This document shows, one piece after another, positions 8,149 to 18,486 of a stretch of 64,000 bases of DNA. The notes under the pieces are model-generated. The model saw only the letters and a program-made list of their open reading frames with translations. It was not told the origin of the DNA and did no database searches. Each line of letters starts with the position of its first letter. Position 1 is the stretch's first letter. Location of the stretch: positions 124,001-188,000 of the forward strand of contig NZ_VSKS01000016.1 of NCBI RefSeq assembly GCF_008312835.1. The letters are read 5' to 3'. A program made the position numbers and the translations under genes. The stretch is from Streptomyces marokkonensis. GTDB taxonomy: Bacteria; Actinomycetota; Actinomycetes; Streptomycetales; Streptomycetaceae.

Positions 8149-9537
8149 GTGGCGAACGACGCCAGCACCGTTTTCGACCTAGTGATCCTCGGCGGTGGCA
8201 GCGGTGGGTACGCCGCGGCCCTGCGCGGGGCTCAGCTGGGCCTGGACGTCGCCCTGATCGAGAAGGGCAAGGTCGGCGGTACCTGCCTGCACAACGGCTG
8301 CATCCCCACGAAGGCCCTGCTGCACGCGGGCGAGATCGCCGACCAGGCCCGCGAGAGCGAGCAGTTCGGTGTGAAGGCCACCTTCGAGGGCATCGACATG
8401 GCGGCCGTCCACAAGTACAAGGACGACGTGATCGCGGGCCTGTACAAGGGCCTGCAGGGGCTGATCGCCTCCCGCAAGGTCACCTACATCGAGGGCGAGG
8501 GCCGGCTGTCCTCGCCCACTTCCGTCGACGTGAACGGTCAGCGGGTCCAGGGCCGCCACATCCTGCTGGCGACCGGCTCCGTGCCGAAGTCGCTGCCGGG
8601 CCTGGAGATCGACGGCGACCGCATCATCTCCTCCGACCACGCCCTGGTCCTGGACCGCGTGCCGAAGTCCGCGATCGTCCTGGGCGGCGGCGTCATCGGT
8701 GTCGAGTTCGCGTCCGCGTGGAAGTCCTTCGGTGCCGACGTCACCGTCATCGAGGGTCTGAAGCACCTCGTCCCGGTCGAGGACGAGAACAGCTCGAAGC
8801 TGCTCGAGCGCGCGTTCCGCAAGCGCGGCATCAAGTTCAACCTGGGCACCTTCTTCCAGAAGGCCGAGTACACCCAGGACGGTGTGAAGGTCACCCTGGC
8901 GGACGGCAAGGAGTTCGAGGCGGAGGTCCTGCTCGTCGCCGTCGGCCGCGGCCCGGTCTCCCAGGGCCTGGGCTACGAGGAGGCCGGGGTCGCCATGGAC
9001 CGCGGCTACGTCCTGGTCGACGAGTACATGCGCACCAACGTCCCGACCGTCTCCGCCGTGGGTGACCTCGTCCCGACGCTCCAGCTCGCGCACGTCGGCT
9101 TCGCCGAGGGCATCCTGGTGGCGGAGCGCCTGGCGGGTCTGAAGACCGTTCCGATCGACTACGACGGTGTCCCGCGGGTGACGTACTGCCACCCGGAGGT
9201 CGCCTCCGTCGGCATCACCGAGGCCAAGGCCAAGGAGATCTACGGCGCGGACAAGGTCGTCGCTCTGAAGTACAACCTGGCGGGCAACGGTAAGAGCAAG
9301 ATCCTGAAGACCGCGGGCGAGATCAAGCTCGTCCAGGTCAAGGACGGTGCGGTGGTCGGCGTCCACATGGTCGGCGACCGCATGGGCGAGCAGGTCGGCG
9401 AGGCCCAGCTGATCTACAACTGGGAGGCGCTGCCGGCCGAGGTGGCCCAGCTCGTCCATGCCCACCCGACGCAGAACGAGGCGATGGGCGAGGCGCACCT
9501 GGCGCTGGCCGGAAAGCCCCTCCACTCCCACGACTGA
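8149..9537 (+). CDS. lpdA: Dihydrolipoamide dehydrogenase (E3)
   Basis: FAD-dependent E3 that reoxidises the dihydrolipoyl arm of 2-oxoacid dehydrogenase complexes, passing electrons to NAD. The 462-residue protein has the N-terminal FAD motif GGGSGGYAAALRGAQ, the redox-active disulfide GGTCLHNGCIPTK (Cys46-Cys51), the NAD-binding GGGVIGVEFASAW and the C-terminal HAHPTQNE with the active-site base. The GTG at 8149 is chosen over the upstream ATG at 8077 because GGAGG precedes it by seven bases and homology starts there. The E2 gene follows 60 bp downstream in the same direction, with no terminator between, so the two are very likely cotranscribed. Confidence 0.96.
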   Translation: MANDASTVFDLVILGGGSGGYAAALRGAQLGLDVALIEKGKVGGTCLHNGCIPTKALLHAGEIADQARESEQFGVKATFEGIDMAAVHKYKDDVIAGLYKGLQGLIASRKVTYIEGEGRLSSPTSVDVNGQRVQGRHILLATGSVPKSLPGLEIDGDRIISSDHALVLDRVPKSAIVLGGGVIGVEFASAWKSFGADVTVIEGLKHLVPVEDENSSKLLERAFRKRGIKFNLGTFFQKAEYTQDGVKVTLADGKEFEAEVLLVAVGRGPVSQGLGYEEAGVAMDRGYVLVDEYMRTNVPTVSAVGDLVPTLQLAHVGFAEGILVAERLAGLKTVPIDYDGVPRVTYCHPEVASVGITEAKAKEIYGADKVVALKYNLAGNGKSKILKTAGEIKLVQVKDGAVVGVHMVGDRMGEQVGEAQLIYNWEALPAEVAQLVHAHPTQNEAMGEAHLALAGKPLHSHD

Positions 9538-9597
9538 CGCCTCGGTCACCGGGCGCGACGACACAGACTTCCGCACTTCTAAGGAGCAACCGAAACC

Positions 9598-11421
<1,824 letters not shown>

Positions 11422-11466
11422 CCGGCGTGAGCCGCGGCTGAGCCGCGGTCGTCGACACGGTCGTAC

Positions 11467-11513
11467 GGTGCCCCCGTCCGGAAGTCCATCGCGGCTCTCC
11501 GGGCGGGGGCACC
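11467..11513 (+). terminator. Hairpin terminator after sucB
   Basis: Arms 11467-11482 and 11498-11513 (GGTGCCCCCGTCCGGA and its complement) form a 16-bp stem with one G-U pair and a 15-nt loop. It ends the lpdA-sucB unit and separates it from the GntR gene. Confidence 0.85.
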
Positions 11514-11648
11514 GGCGTATGGAGCGTGTAAGTCTCGTCTCACCTGGGCGAAAGCGCCCCTGTGCGCCCTTCCGGCGCGGGCTGACGGCCGTATTGTCTA
11601 AGCGTCAAAGCCCCCCGGGGGCCCGCGGGCCCCGCTAAGGAGCCCCTC

Positions 11649-12272
11649 ATGACCGCGCCCGTCGTCCACTCGCTGCGCGAACAGATCCGCGAGCACATCC
11701 TGGAAGGGATCATCAGCGGACGCTGGAAGCCGGGCGAGCGGATCGTGGAGCGCCGGATCGCGACGGAGCTGGAGGTCAGCCAGACGCCCGTGCGGGAGGC
11801 GCTGCGGGAGCTGGAGTCGCTGCGGCTGATCGAGTCCGCGCCGAACAAGGGCGTGCGGGTGCGGAACCTGACGGCCGCCGACCTCGAGGAGAGCTACCCC
11901 GTCCGGGCCGGTCTGGAGGCGATCGCGGCGGAGCTGGCCGCGGACCGGCTGGCGGAGGACTGCTCGGCACTGGAGCCGCACGTCGCCGCGCTGTACGAGG
12001 CGGACCGGCTGGCGGACGGGACCGGGCAGGTGCGGCACACGGTGGCGTTCCACCGGGAGCTGGTGCGGGCCGCGGGCAACTCCGTGCTGCTGCACACGTG
12101 GGAGGGGCTGGGGATCGAGGTGTTCACCGCGCTGTCGATACGGTGGCTGGGGACGGTCCAGCAGTCCTATGCGGAGGAGCACGAGGAGCTGGTGGCCGCG
12201 TTCCGGCGGCGGGATCCGCGGATCGCGGAGCTGGTGAAGGCGCATGTGCTGGGGTGCGCGCCGCGGGCGTGA
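11649..12272 (+). CDS. GntR-family transcriptional regulator (FCD/FadR subfamily)
   Basis: Probable metabolite-responsive DNA-binding protein. The 207-residue protein has the N-terminal winged helix (about 1-75; key segment ERRIATELEVSQTPVREALRELES) and a C-terminal all-helical FCD domain (about 85-205) with the Asp/His pattern that often binds metal plus a carboxylate ligand. An AAGGAG site sits six bases upstream of the ATG. It lies between the E2 gene and aceE, all on one strand, so it is a good candidate for local control of pyruvate dehydrogenase. The palindrome before aceE is a candidate operator. Ligand unknown. Confidence 0.85.
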   Translation: MTAPVVHSLREQIREHILEGIISGRWKPGERIVERRIATELEVSQTPVREALRELESLRLIESAPNKGVRVRNLTAADLEESYPVRAGLEAIAAELAADRLAEDCSALEPHVAALYEADRLADGTGQVRHTVAFHRELVRAAGNSVLLHTWEGLGIEVFTALSIRWLGTVQQSYAEEHEELVAAFRRRDPRIAELVKAHVLGCAPRA

Positions 12273-12306
12273 TCGCGGAAGTCCCTCTCGCCCCCGGACC
12301 CCCTTC

Positions 12307-12466
12307 CCTCCCCCACTCTCGGCTTCGCTCGAGCGGGAGGTACCCCCATCGTCCCCGGACGCTTCGCCCCCGGACCCCCTTCGCGCTCACGCGGCGGAGC
12401 GGCATGCCGACACAGCCCCGCGCCCCTGAAGGGGCGCGGGGGACTGCGCGATCAGCCACGACGGGC
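12307..12466. repeat. Composite Streptomyces intergenic repeats upstream of aceE
   Basis: The 460-bp gap between the GntR gene and aceE holds two repeat elements. The first (12307-12349) is an imperfect inverted repeat around CTCGGCTTCGCTCGAG, a form I recall as widespread between Streptomyces genes. The second (12416-12441) is a perfect 12-bp inverted repeat CCCCGCGCCCCT with a 2-nt spacer, followed by the conserved flank GCGCGATCAGCCACGACGGG to about 12466. Both can fold in RNA and may end transcription of the GntR gene. No gene is seen here. Confidence 0.7.
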
Positions 12467-12619
12467 CCGCACTCGCCACACGGCCCGCTACCCCGAGCTC
12501 ATCCGCGCCCACCCCACCTCACCTGGGCAAACAGCTCGCTTGGGCAGTCACCCGGTGCCACCGCCGGAGGCACCCCGTGCCGACTTTCTCGAGATCGAGA
12601 GATTTTGCCGTCCACCCTT

Positions 12620-12636
12620 TGATCGATCATCGATCA
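12620..12636. promoter_or_regulatory. Perfect 17-bp palindrome, candidate operator for aceE
   Basis: TGATCGATCATCGATCA is a perfect inverted repeat (8-bp arms, one central base), flanked by C-rich and G-rich bases that extend the symmetry weakly. It lies 97 bp upstream of the aceE ATG, in an otherwise less GC-rich stretch, where a promoter operator is expected. The GntR regulator encoded immediately upstream is the obvious candidate ligand, by inference only. Confidence 0.6.
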
Positions 12637-12732
12637 GGGGGTTATTGTCGCCTGCGGGCTTCCACCCGAGCCCTCCGCCCTGTCCTGCCAAAGACACAAG
12701 GGCACCCCCCTTCGACTGAGGAAGGCGGCGAC

Positions 12733-15435
12733 ATGACCGACCCCAACGCCATCCAGCCGAGCGAGCTCGACCAGCTCCCGGACCGCGACCCCGAGGAGAC
12801 CGCCGAGTGGCAGGCCTCCCTGGACGCCGTCACCAAGGCGGCCGGGCCGCACCGTGCCGCGTACCTGATGCGCCGCACGCTGGAGCGCGCCGAGGGCGCC
12901 GGCATCGCGCTGCCGAAGCTCCTCGAGACCGACTACGTCAACACCATCCCCACCGCCGCCGAGCCCGCCGTGGACGGCGACGAGGCGCTGGAGCAGCGGA
13001 TCACCGCCTGGAACCGCTGGAACGCGGCCGCCATGGTGACCCGCGGCAGCAAGTACGGCGTCGGCGGCCACATCGCCACCTTCGCCTCCGCGGCCTGGCT
13101 GTACGAGACCGGCTTCAACCACTTCTTCCGCGGCAAGGAGGGCGACGGCTCGGGCGACCAGCTCTACATCCAGGGCCACGCCTCCCCCGGCATCTACGCC
13201 CGCGCCTTCCTCGACGGCCGGATCGGCGAGGAGCAGCTCGACAACTTCCGCCGTGAGGCGGGCGGCAACGGCCTGCCGTCCTACCCGCACCCGCGCCGGC
13301 TGCCCTGGCTGTGGGAGTTCCCCACCGTGTCGATGGGCCTCGGGCCGATCTCCGCGATCTACCAGGCGCGGTTCAACCGCTATCTGACCAGCCGCGGCAT
13401 CAAGGACGTCTCCGACTCCCACGTGTGGGCGTTCCTCGGCGACGGCGAGATGGACGAGCCCGAGTCGACGACCGCGCTCACCCTCGCCTCCCGCGAGCAG
13501 CTGGACAACCTGACCTTCGTCATCAACTGCAACCTGCAGCGCCTCGACGGGCCGGTCCGCGCCAACTTCAAGATCGTGCAGGAGCTGGAGGCCCAGTTCC
13601 GCGGCGCCGGCTGGAACGTCGTCAAGACCCTGTGGGGCACCGCGTGGGACGAGCTGTTCCAGCTCGACACCACCGGCGCGCTGGTACGCCGGCTGCGCGA
13701 GGTACCGGACGCGCAGGTGCAGACGTACCAGACGCGCGACGCCGCCTACATCCGCGAGGACTTCTTCGGCAAGGACCCGGCGCTCGCCGAGATGGCGAAG
13801 CTGCTGAGCGACGACAAGATCCTCGAGTGCTTCCACCTCTCGCGCGGCGGCCACGAGTCCCGCAAGGTCTACGCCGCGTACAAGGCCGCGCTCGCCCACA
13901 AGGGCGCGCCGACCGTGATCCTGGCCCAGACGGTCAAGGGCCACACCCTCGGTGAGGGCTTCGCCTCCAAGAACGCCAACCACCAGATGAAGAAGCTGAC
14001 GGTGGACGAGTTCAAGGCGATGCGCGACCGGCTGGAACTTCCGGTCTCCGACGCGCAGTTCGTCGACGGCGTGGTGCCCTACGTGCACCCGGGCGCCGAC
14101 TCCCCCGAGGTCCGTTACCTCCAGGAGCGCCGCGCCGCCCTCGGCGGTCCCGCCCCGGCCCGCCGCGTGCACCCGGTCGCGCCGCTGCCGCAGCCCGCCG
14201 ACAAGGTGTTCGCCGCCTTCGACAAGGGCTCCGGCTCGCAGAACGTGGCCACCACCATGGCGTTCGTCCGCCTGGTCAAGGACCTGGTCCGCGACAAGGA
14301 GACCGGTAGGCGCTGGGTGCCGATCGTCCCCGACGAGGCGCGCACCTTCGGCATGGAGAGCCTCTTCCCGTCCCTCGGCATCTACTCGCCGATGGGCCAG
14401 ACGTACGAGCCGGTCGACCGCGACCAGCTGATGTACTACAAGGAAGCCAAGAACGGCCAGATCTTCAACGAGGGCATCACCGAGGCCGGCGCCATGGCCG
14501 AGTTCGTCGCCGCCTCGACGTCGTACTCGACGCACGGCGAGACGATGATCCCGTTCTACATCTACTACTCGATGTTCGGCTGGCAGCGCACCGGCGACCA
14601 GATGTGGCAGCTCGGCGACCAGATGGGCCGCGGTTTCCTGGTCGGCGCCACCGCGGGCCGGACGACGCTGACGGGCGAGGGCCTCCAGCACGCCGACGGC
14701 CATTCCCCGGTCATCGCGGCGACCAACCCGGCGGCGCTGACGTACGACCCGGCGTTCGCGTACGAGATCGGTGTCATCGTCAAGGAGGGTCTGCGCCGGA
14801 TGTTCGGCGAGGGCAAGCCGGACGAGGACCAGGACGTCTTCTACTACCTGACGGTCTACAACGAGCCGCTGCCGCAGCCCGCCAAGCCGTCGGGGGCCGG
14901 CATCGACGAGGGCATCGTCAAGGGGCTGTACCGGTTCAACACGGCGGAGGACGCGGGCCTGTCCCCGGCGGCGAACGCCCCGCGCATCCAGCTGCTCGGC
15001 TCCGGTACGGCCATCCACTGGGCGCTGAAGGCGCAGACGCTGCTCGCCGAGGAGTGGGGCGTGGCCGCCGACGTCTGGTCCGCCACCTCCTGGACCGAGC
15101 TGCGCCGCGACGCGATGGAGGCCGACGAGGCCCTGCTGCGCGGCGAGGACCGGGTGCCGTTCGTCCGGCAGGCGCTGCAGGGCGCCGAGGGGCCGGTGCT
15201 GGCGGTCTCCGACTACATGCGCCAGGTCCCGGACCAGATCGCGCAGTGGGTCGAGCAGGACTACTCGTCGCTGGGCGCCGACGGCTTCGGTCTGTCGGAC
15301 ACCCGTGACGCGGCCCGCCGCCACTTCGGTGTCGACGCCGAGTCCATCGTCGTCGCGGCCCTGGCCCAGCTCGCCCGGCGCGGTGAGGTCCGGGCGACGT
15401 CCGTGAAGGAAGCACGCGAGAAGTACGGCCTGTAA
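12733..15435 (+). CDS. aceE: Pyruvate dehydrogenase E1 component (homodimeric) AceE
   Basis: Thiamine-diphosphate-dependent decarboxylase that converts pyruvate and acetylates the lipoyl arm of E2, feeding acetyl-CoA to the TCA cycle. The 900-residue length matches homodimeric AceE. The ThDP-binding motif is present as [10 protein letters not shown], with its conserved NCN ending ([13 protein letters not shown]) at about residues 236-276. The large transketolase-like middle and C-terminal domains are complete. The ATG at 12733 is chosen over the earlier in-frame ATG at 12577 because homology starts near there and GGCGGCG precedes it. It is preceded by a palindrome and followed by a perfect hairpin, so it is probably transcribed alone. 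Confidence 0.96.
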   Translation: MTDPNAIQPSELDQLPDRDPEETAEWQASLDAVTKAAGPHRAAYLMRRTLERAEGAGIALPKLLETDYVNTIPTAAEPAVDGDEALEQRITAWNRWNAAAMVTRGSKYGVGGHIATFASAAWLYETGFNHFFRGKEGDGSGDQLYIQGHASPGIYARAFLDGRIGEEQLDNFRREAGGNGLPSYPHPRRLPWLWEFPTVSMGLGPISAIYQARFNRYLTSRGIKDVSDSHVWAFLGDGEMDEPESTTALTLASREQLDNLTFVINCNLQRLDGPVRANFKIVQELEAQFRGAGWNVVKTLWGTAWDELFQLDTTGALVRRLREVPDAQVQTYQTRDAAYIREDFFGKDPALAEMAKLLSDDKILECFHLSRGGHESRKVYAAYKAALAHKGAPTVILAQTVKGHTLGEGFASKNANHQMKKLTVDEFKAMRDRLELPVSDAQFVDGVVPYVHPGADSPEVRYLQERRAALGGPAPARRVHPVAPLPQPADKVFAAFDKGSGSQNVATTMAFVRLVKDLVRDKETGRRWVPIVPDEARTFGMESLFPSLGIYSPMGQTYEPVDRDQLMYYKEAKNGQIFNEGITEAGAMAEFVAASTSYSTHGETMIPFYIYYSMFGWQRTGDQMWQLGDQMGRGFLVGATAGRTTLTGEGLQHADGHSPVIAATNPAALTYDPAFAYEIGVIVKEGLRRMFGEGKPDEDQDVFYYLTVYNEPLPQPAKPSGAGIDEGIVKGLYRFNTAEDAGLSPAANAPRIQLLGSGTAIHWALKAQTLLAEEWGVAADVWSATSWTELRRDAMEADEALLRGEDRVPFVRQALQGAEGPVLAVSDYMRQVPDQIAQWVEQDYSSLGADGFGLSDTRDAARRHFGVDAESIVVAALAQLARRGEVRATSVKEAREKYGL

Positions 15436-15445
15436 GGCGATCGCG

Positions 15446-15483
15446 GCAAGAGGCCCCCGCCCCACCCGGCGGGGGCCTCTTGC
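15446..15483 (+). terminator. Perfect hairpin terminator after aceE
   Basis: A perfect 16-bp stem, arms 15446-15461 and 15468-15483 (GCAAGAGGCCCCCGCC and complement), with a 6-nt loop, begins 10 bp after the aceE stop. Its 3' arm abuts the first possible start codon of the next gene at 15484. Confidence 0.92.
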
Positions 15484-15495
15484 ATGATGGGGCGC

Positions 15496-16470
15496 ATGCG
15501 TGCTGCCCGGTTGATCAAGATGGTGCTGCTGCTCCAGTCCCGCCCCTCCATGACCGCCGCCGAGCTGGCCCGGGAGCTGGAGGTGTCGGAGCGCACGGTC
15601 ACCCGGGACGCTCAGGCGCTGTCGGAGGCCGGGGTGCCGGTGTACGCGGACCGGGGGCGGATCGGCGGCTACCGGCTGGTCGGCGGCTACCGGACGCGGC
15701 TGACGGGGCTGGCCCGCGGCGAGGCGGAGGCGCTGTTCCTGTCCGGGGTGCCGGGGGCGCTGCGCGAGATGGGTCTGGAGGACGCCGCCTCGGCGGCCCG
15801 GCTGAAGGTGTCGGCGGCCCTGCTGCCCTCCCTCCGGGACGCCTCGCGCACGGCGGCGCAGCGCTTCCACCTGGACGCCCCGAACTGGTTCCGCGAGCCG
15901 GCGACGCCCGAGCTGCTGCCGGCGGTCGCGGACGCGGTGTGGGACGACCGGCGGATCACCGCCCGCTACCGGCGCCACGACACCGATGTGGAGCGGGAGC
16001 TGGAGCCGTACGGGCTCGTGCTCAAGGCGGGCGTCTGGTACCTGTGCGCGCGGGTGGCCGGGGGCGGGCCCTTCCGGGTGTACCGGATCGACCGGTTCAC
16101 GGCGGTGGAGACGGGTGGGGAGCGCTTCGAACGGGCGGAGGAGTTCGATCTGCCGGCGTTCTGGGAGGAGCGGGCGGAGCAGTTCGCCCGCTCGCTCCTG
16201 CGGGCGGAGGTGGTGGTGCGGCTGTCGGCGCGGGGGGTGCGCCGGCTTCCGCACGCCGTGGATCCGCTGTCCGCGCGGGAGGCGCTGGCCCGGGCGGGCG
16301 AGCCCGACGGGAGCGGCTGGGTGACGGTGACCCTGCCGGTGGAGTCCGAGGAGGTCGCCCATGCGCAGCTCACGGCGCTGGGCGCGGAGGTGGAGGTGCT
16401 GGGGCCGGCGTCGCTGCGGGAGCGGTTCGCGGCGGAGGCCGTGCGGCTGGCGGAGCTGTACGGGCGGTGA
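15496..16470 (+). CDS. WYL-domain transcriptional regulator (YafY/DeoR-like HTH)
   Basis: Predicted DNA-binding regulator. The 324-residue protein has an N-terminal winged helix of the HTH_11 type (about 1-55; AELARELEVSERTVTRDAQAL) and a WYL domain (about 135-310) that typically senses nucleic acid or small ligands; the WYL core appears as ELEPYGLVLKAGVWYLCAR. ATGs at 15484, 15487 and 15496 are all possible; MRAARL at 15496 looks most like the family. It starts directly after the aceE terminator with almost no leader, so its promoter would overlap that terminator or the message may be nearly leaderless. Confidence 0.85.
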   Translation: MRAARLIKMVLLLQSRPSMTAAELARELEVSERTVTRDAQALSEAGVPVYADRGRIGGYRLVGGYRTRLTGLARGEAEALFLSGVPGALREMGLEDAASAARLKVSAALLPSLRDASRTAAQRFHLDAPNWFREPATPELLPAVADAVWDDRRITARYRRHDTDVERELEPYGLVLKAGVWYLCARVAGGGPFRVYRIDRFTAVETGGERFERAEEFDLPAFWEERAEQFARSLLRAEVVVRLSARGVRRLPHAVDPLSAREALARAGEPDGSGWVTVTLPVESEEVAHAQLTALGAEVEVLGPASLRERFAAEAVRLAELYGR

Positions 16471-16647
16471 AGGGGGGTGTCCCTGCCGGACCCTGGGCTG
16501 TTCGCCCCCGCCGCCCTTTCCCTTCCCGTCCCCGGGGGCTGCGCCTCCTGACCCCCGTTCGCGCCCGCGCGGCGGAGCCGCACACCGGTACGGCCCCGCG
16601 CCCCTAGGGTGCGTCCGCGGGGTGCAGGGTCGATGCTTGACCTCGTG

Positions 16648-17166
16648 ATGGACGAGACGGAGTTCTGGGAGCTGGTGGACACCACCCGGGAGGACGCCGA
16701 GGGCGACCCCGAGGAGCAGGCCGACCTGCTGGTGGAGCGGCTGGTACGGCTGGACCCGGAGGCCGTGCTGGACTTCGCCCGTCACTTCGAGTCCCGCTAC
16801 CACCGCGCCTACCGCTGGGACCTGTGGGGCGCGGCCTGGCTGCTGCTGGGCGGGGCGAGCGACGATGCCTTCGACTACTTCCGGTGCTGGCTGATCGGCC
16901 AGGGCCGGGAGGTGTTCGAGGGCGCCCTGCACGATCCCGACGCGCTCGCCGACCTGCTGGACGACTTCGACGAGGAGATCGACGGCGACGGCGAGGACCT
17001 CGGCTATGCGGCGGACGAGGCGTACGAGCAGCTCACCGGGACGGTGGCACCCGGCCTCGGGCTGCCCCCGGCCCCGGAGGAGCCGGAGGGCACGCCGCTC
17101 GACCTCGAGAACGAGGCGCTGCTCGCCGATCGCTATCCGCGGCTCTGGGAGCGGTTCGGGGACTGA
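16648..17166 (+). CDS. DUF4240 domain protein
   Basis: Function unknown. The 172-residue acidic protein matches the DUF4240 pattern: N-terminal MDETEFWELVD, then DFARHFESRYHRAYRWDLWGAAWLL and the FDYFRCWLIGQGREVFE motif, followed by an acidic region. The frame is open back to 16609; the ATG at 16648 is chosen because the conserved domain begins exactly there. No strong ribosome site is visible. The gap before it (16471-16647) is GC-rich and resembles degraded copies of the intergenic repeats seen elsewhere in the window. Confidence 0.8.
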   Translation: MDETEFWELVDTTREDAEGDPEEQADLLVERLVRLDPEAVLDFARHFESRYHRAYRWDLWGAAWLLLGGASDDAFDYFRCWLIGQGREVFEGALHDPDALADLLDDFDEEIDGDGEDLGYAADEAYEQLTGTVAPGLGLPPAPEEPEGTPLDLENEALLADRYPRLWERFGD

Positions 17167-17194
17167 GCCGCGGACGGCGCCGCGCACCACGGGT

Positions 17195-17371
17195 TCACAG
17201 ACGCCGGTGGGGGCTCGGCGTGTGACGCAGCGGGGCGGCGTTGGCCTGCATGAGGGCGGAGGCGGTGTGGCACGCCGGGCCCAGGACGACGGCCGCGGCG
17301 GCGCACAGCGCCGTCCAGGGGCGGCGTACGGCGTCCGCCCAGGTGGTACTTCGCTCAGGGGTGTCGCTCAT
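17195..17371 (-). CDS. 58-residue protein translationally coupled to the amidase gene
   Basis: Small hypothetical protein. Its ATG (17371-17369) overlaps the TGA stop of the amidase gene in an ATGA arrangement, a strong sign of a real coupled gene. Visible features are a short polar N-terminus with two Arg (AVRRPW), a hydrophobic Ala/Val segment at about residues 20-32 (ALCAAAAVVLG) and a basic His/Arg-rich tail. It could be a small membrane or exported peptide. No homologue is recognised; conservation next to the amidase in other species would be the test. Confidence 0.55.
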   Translation of the reverse strand: MSDTPERSTTWADAVRRPWTALCAAAAVVLGPACHTASALMQANAAPLRHTPSPHRRL

Positions 17372-18288
17372 GGGATCTGCTCTTCGTTCTGTGTGACGTG
17401 TCGCTTCAGGGCGTTCTGTGTGTCCTCGCGCGTGTCCTTCCGGGTGGCCTGCTGTGCGGTGTCGCGGCCCTGGATGCGGGCCGCGAGGGTCCTGATGTCC
17501 GGGAGGCGGGCCTGCAGGGCGGCGCCCGGGCAGCTGGTCATGTAGCCGTCGCTGTGTCCGGCGATCGCGTGCAGGGTGGCGGTGGTGCCGGCCGCGTAGC
17601 GGCTGCCGCCGTTGCTGGAGACCAGCCGCACGTCGGCGCGCGGGTCGGTGCCGGACGTGCCGAGCTTCCAGGCGGACAGCTCGGCGATCGCGTGCAGCAT
17701 CCTGGGCGGTACGTGGGCCCCCTCGGTGAAGGTGCCGAGGGCGGCGATGCCGGTGGTGCGGTGGTTGAAGCCCTGGGTGTGGGCGCCGGTGACGGGCTGG
17801 TCGGTGCCGCCGGCGCGGCCCTCGTAGATCGTGCCGCAGCGGTCGACGACGAAGTTGTAGCCGAGGTCGTCCCAGTCGCGGCCGAGGGTCTGGCCCTCGT
17901 ACAGGGCCCTGATGATGCCGGGCGCGTCCGCGCAGTCGTAGCCGTTGGGCGAGTCGGTGTGGTGGACGAAGACGGCGACGACCTCGTCGTCGTAGCGCGG
18001 GGGCGGCTGCTCGCGGGCGCCGTCGCCCAGCCACACCGAGCGGGGCACGATCGGGGGCCGGGGTGCCTGGAAGGCGGGCGCGTCGCGCGCGGCGGAGGCG
18101 GGGCCGGCGGACTCGGCGGCCCGCTCGACGCCGTAGGCGCAGAGCACCAGGGCGACCGCGGCGGCCAGGCCCGGCAGACAGCCCAGCGCGATCGTGGCGG
18201 CTCTGGGCAGGCGCGGGGAGCCGGGCCGGCCGGGTATCCGGGGGGAGCGGCGCCCGCGCGCTCCGCGCTGTCGTCTCGGGACACGCAT
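17368..18288 (-). CDS. Membrane-anchored N-acetylmuramoyl-L-alanine amidase (PGRP/amidase_2 family)
   Basis: Predicted peptidoglycan amidase, Zn-dependent. The 306-residue protein has a basic N-terminus, one membrane segment (about residues 33-52) and an exported PGRP domain (about 80-280). The zinc ligands fit the family: VHHTDS (His109/110), GHSDG and TSCPG (Cys). The segments DDLGYNFVVDRCGTIYEGR and NHRTTGIAALGTF are typical of PGRP amidases. The ATG at 18288 is preferred; an upstream frame to 18351 adds residues without homology. It is coupled to a 58-residue gene at its 3' end. The C-terminal tail is rich in Thr, Gln and Arg. Confidence 0.88.
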   Translation of the reverse strand: MRVPRRQRGARGRRSPRIPGRPGSPRLPRAATIALGCLPGLAAAVALVLCAYGVERAAESAGPASAARDAPAFQAPRPPIVPRSVWLGDGAREQPPPRYDDEVVAVFVHHTDSPNGYDCADAPGIIRALYEGQTLGRDWDDLGYNFVVDRCGTIYEGRAGGTDQPVTGAHTQGFNHRTTGIAALGTFTEGAHVPPRMLHAIAELSAWKLGTSGTDPRADVRLVSSNGGSRYAAGTTATLHAIAGHSDGYMTSCPGAALQARLPDIRTLAARIQGRDTAQQATRKDTREDTQNALKRHVTQNEEQIP

Positions 18289-18486
18289 GGTCTCACTGTG
18301 AGTCCGACCGGCGGGGTCCGCGATATGTGCTGTGCCACCCGGTGGAACCATCGTCCTGGTCCGTGACGTTTTCCCCAGTGAACGCGCGTGCGGCCGCTTC
18401 CCGGCGGCCGCTCGGCGCGTGGCTGATCACCGGGCCCCTCCGCCCCGTATTGATGGGTCGGTGGTCACGAGAGAAAGGCGGCGTGC

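Noticed and set aside
15484-16470. Starting the WYL gene at 15484
   Set aside because: That ATG sits on the terminator arm with no ribosome site; a start 4 codons later fits better, though not proven.
12634-17190. A 1518-residue open frame on the minus strand
   Set aside because: It runs antisense to aceE and the following genes, has Arg/Gly/His-rich composition and no domain signature. Long antisense frames are expected at this GC content.
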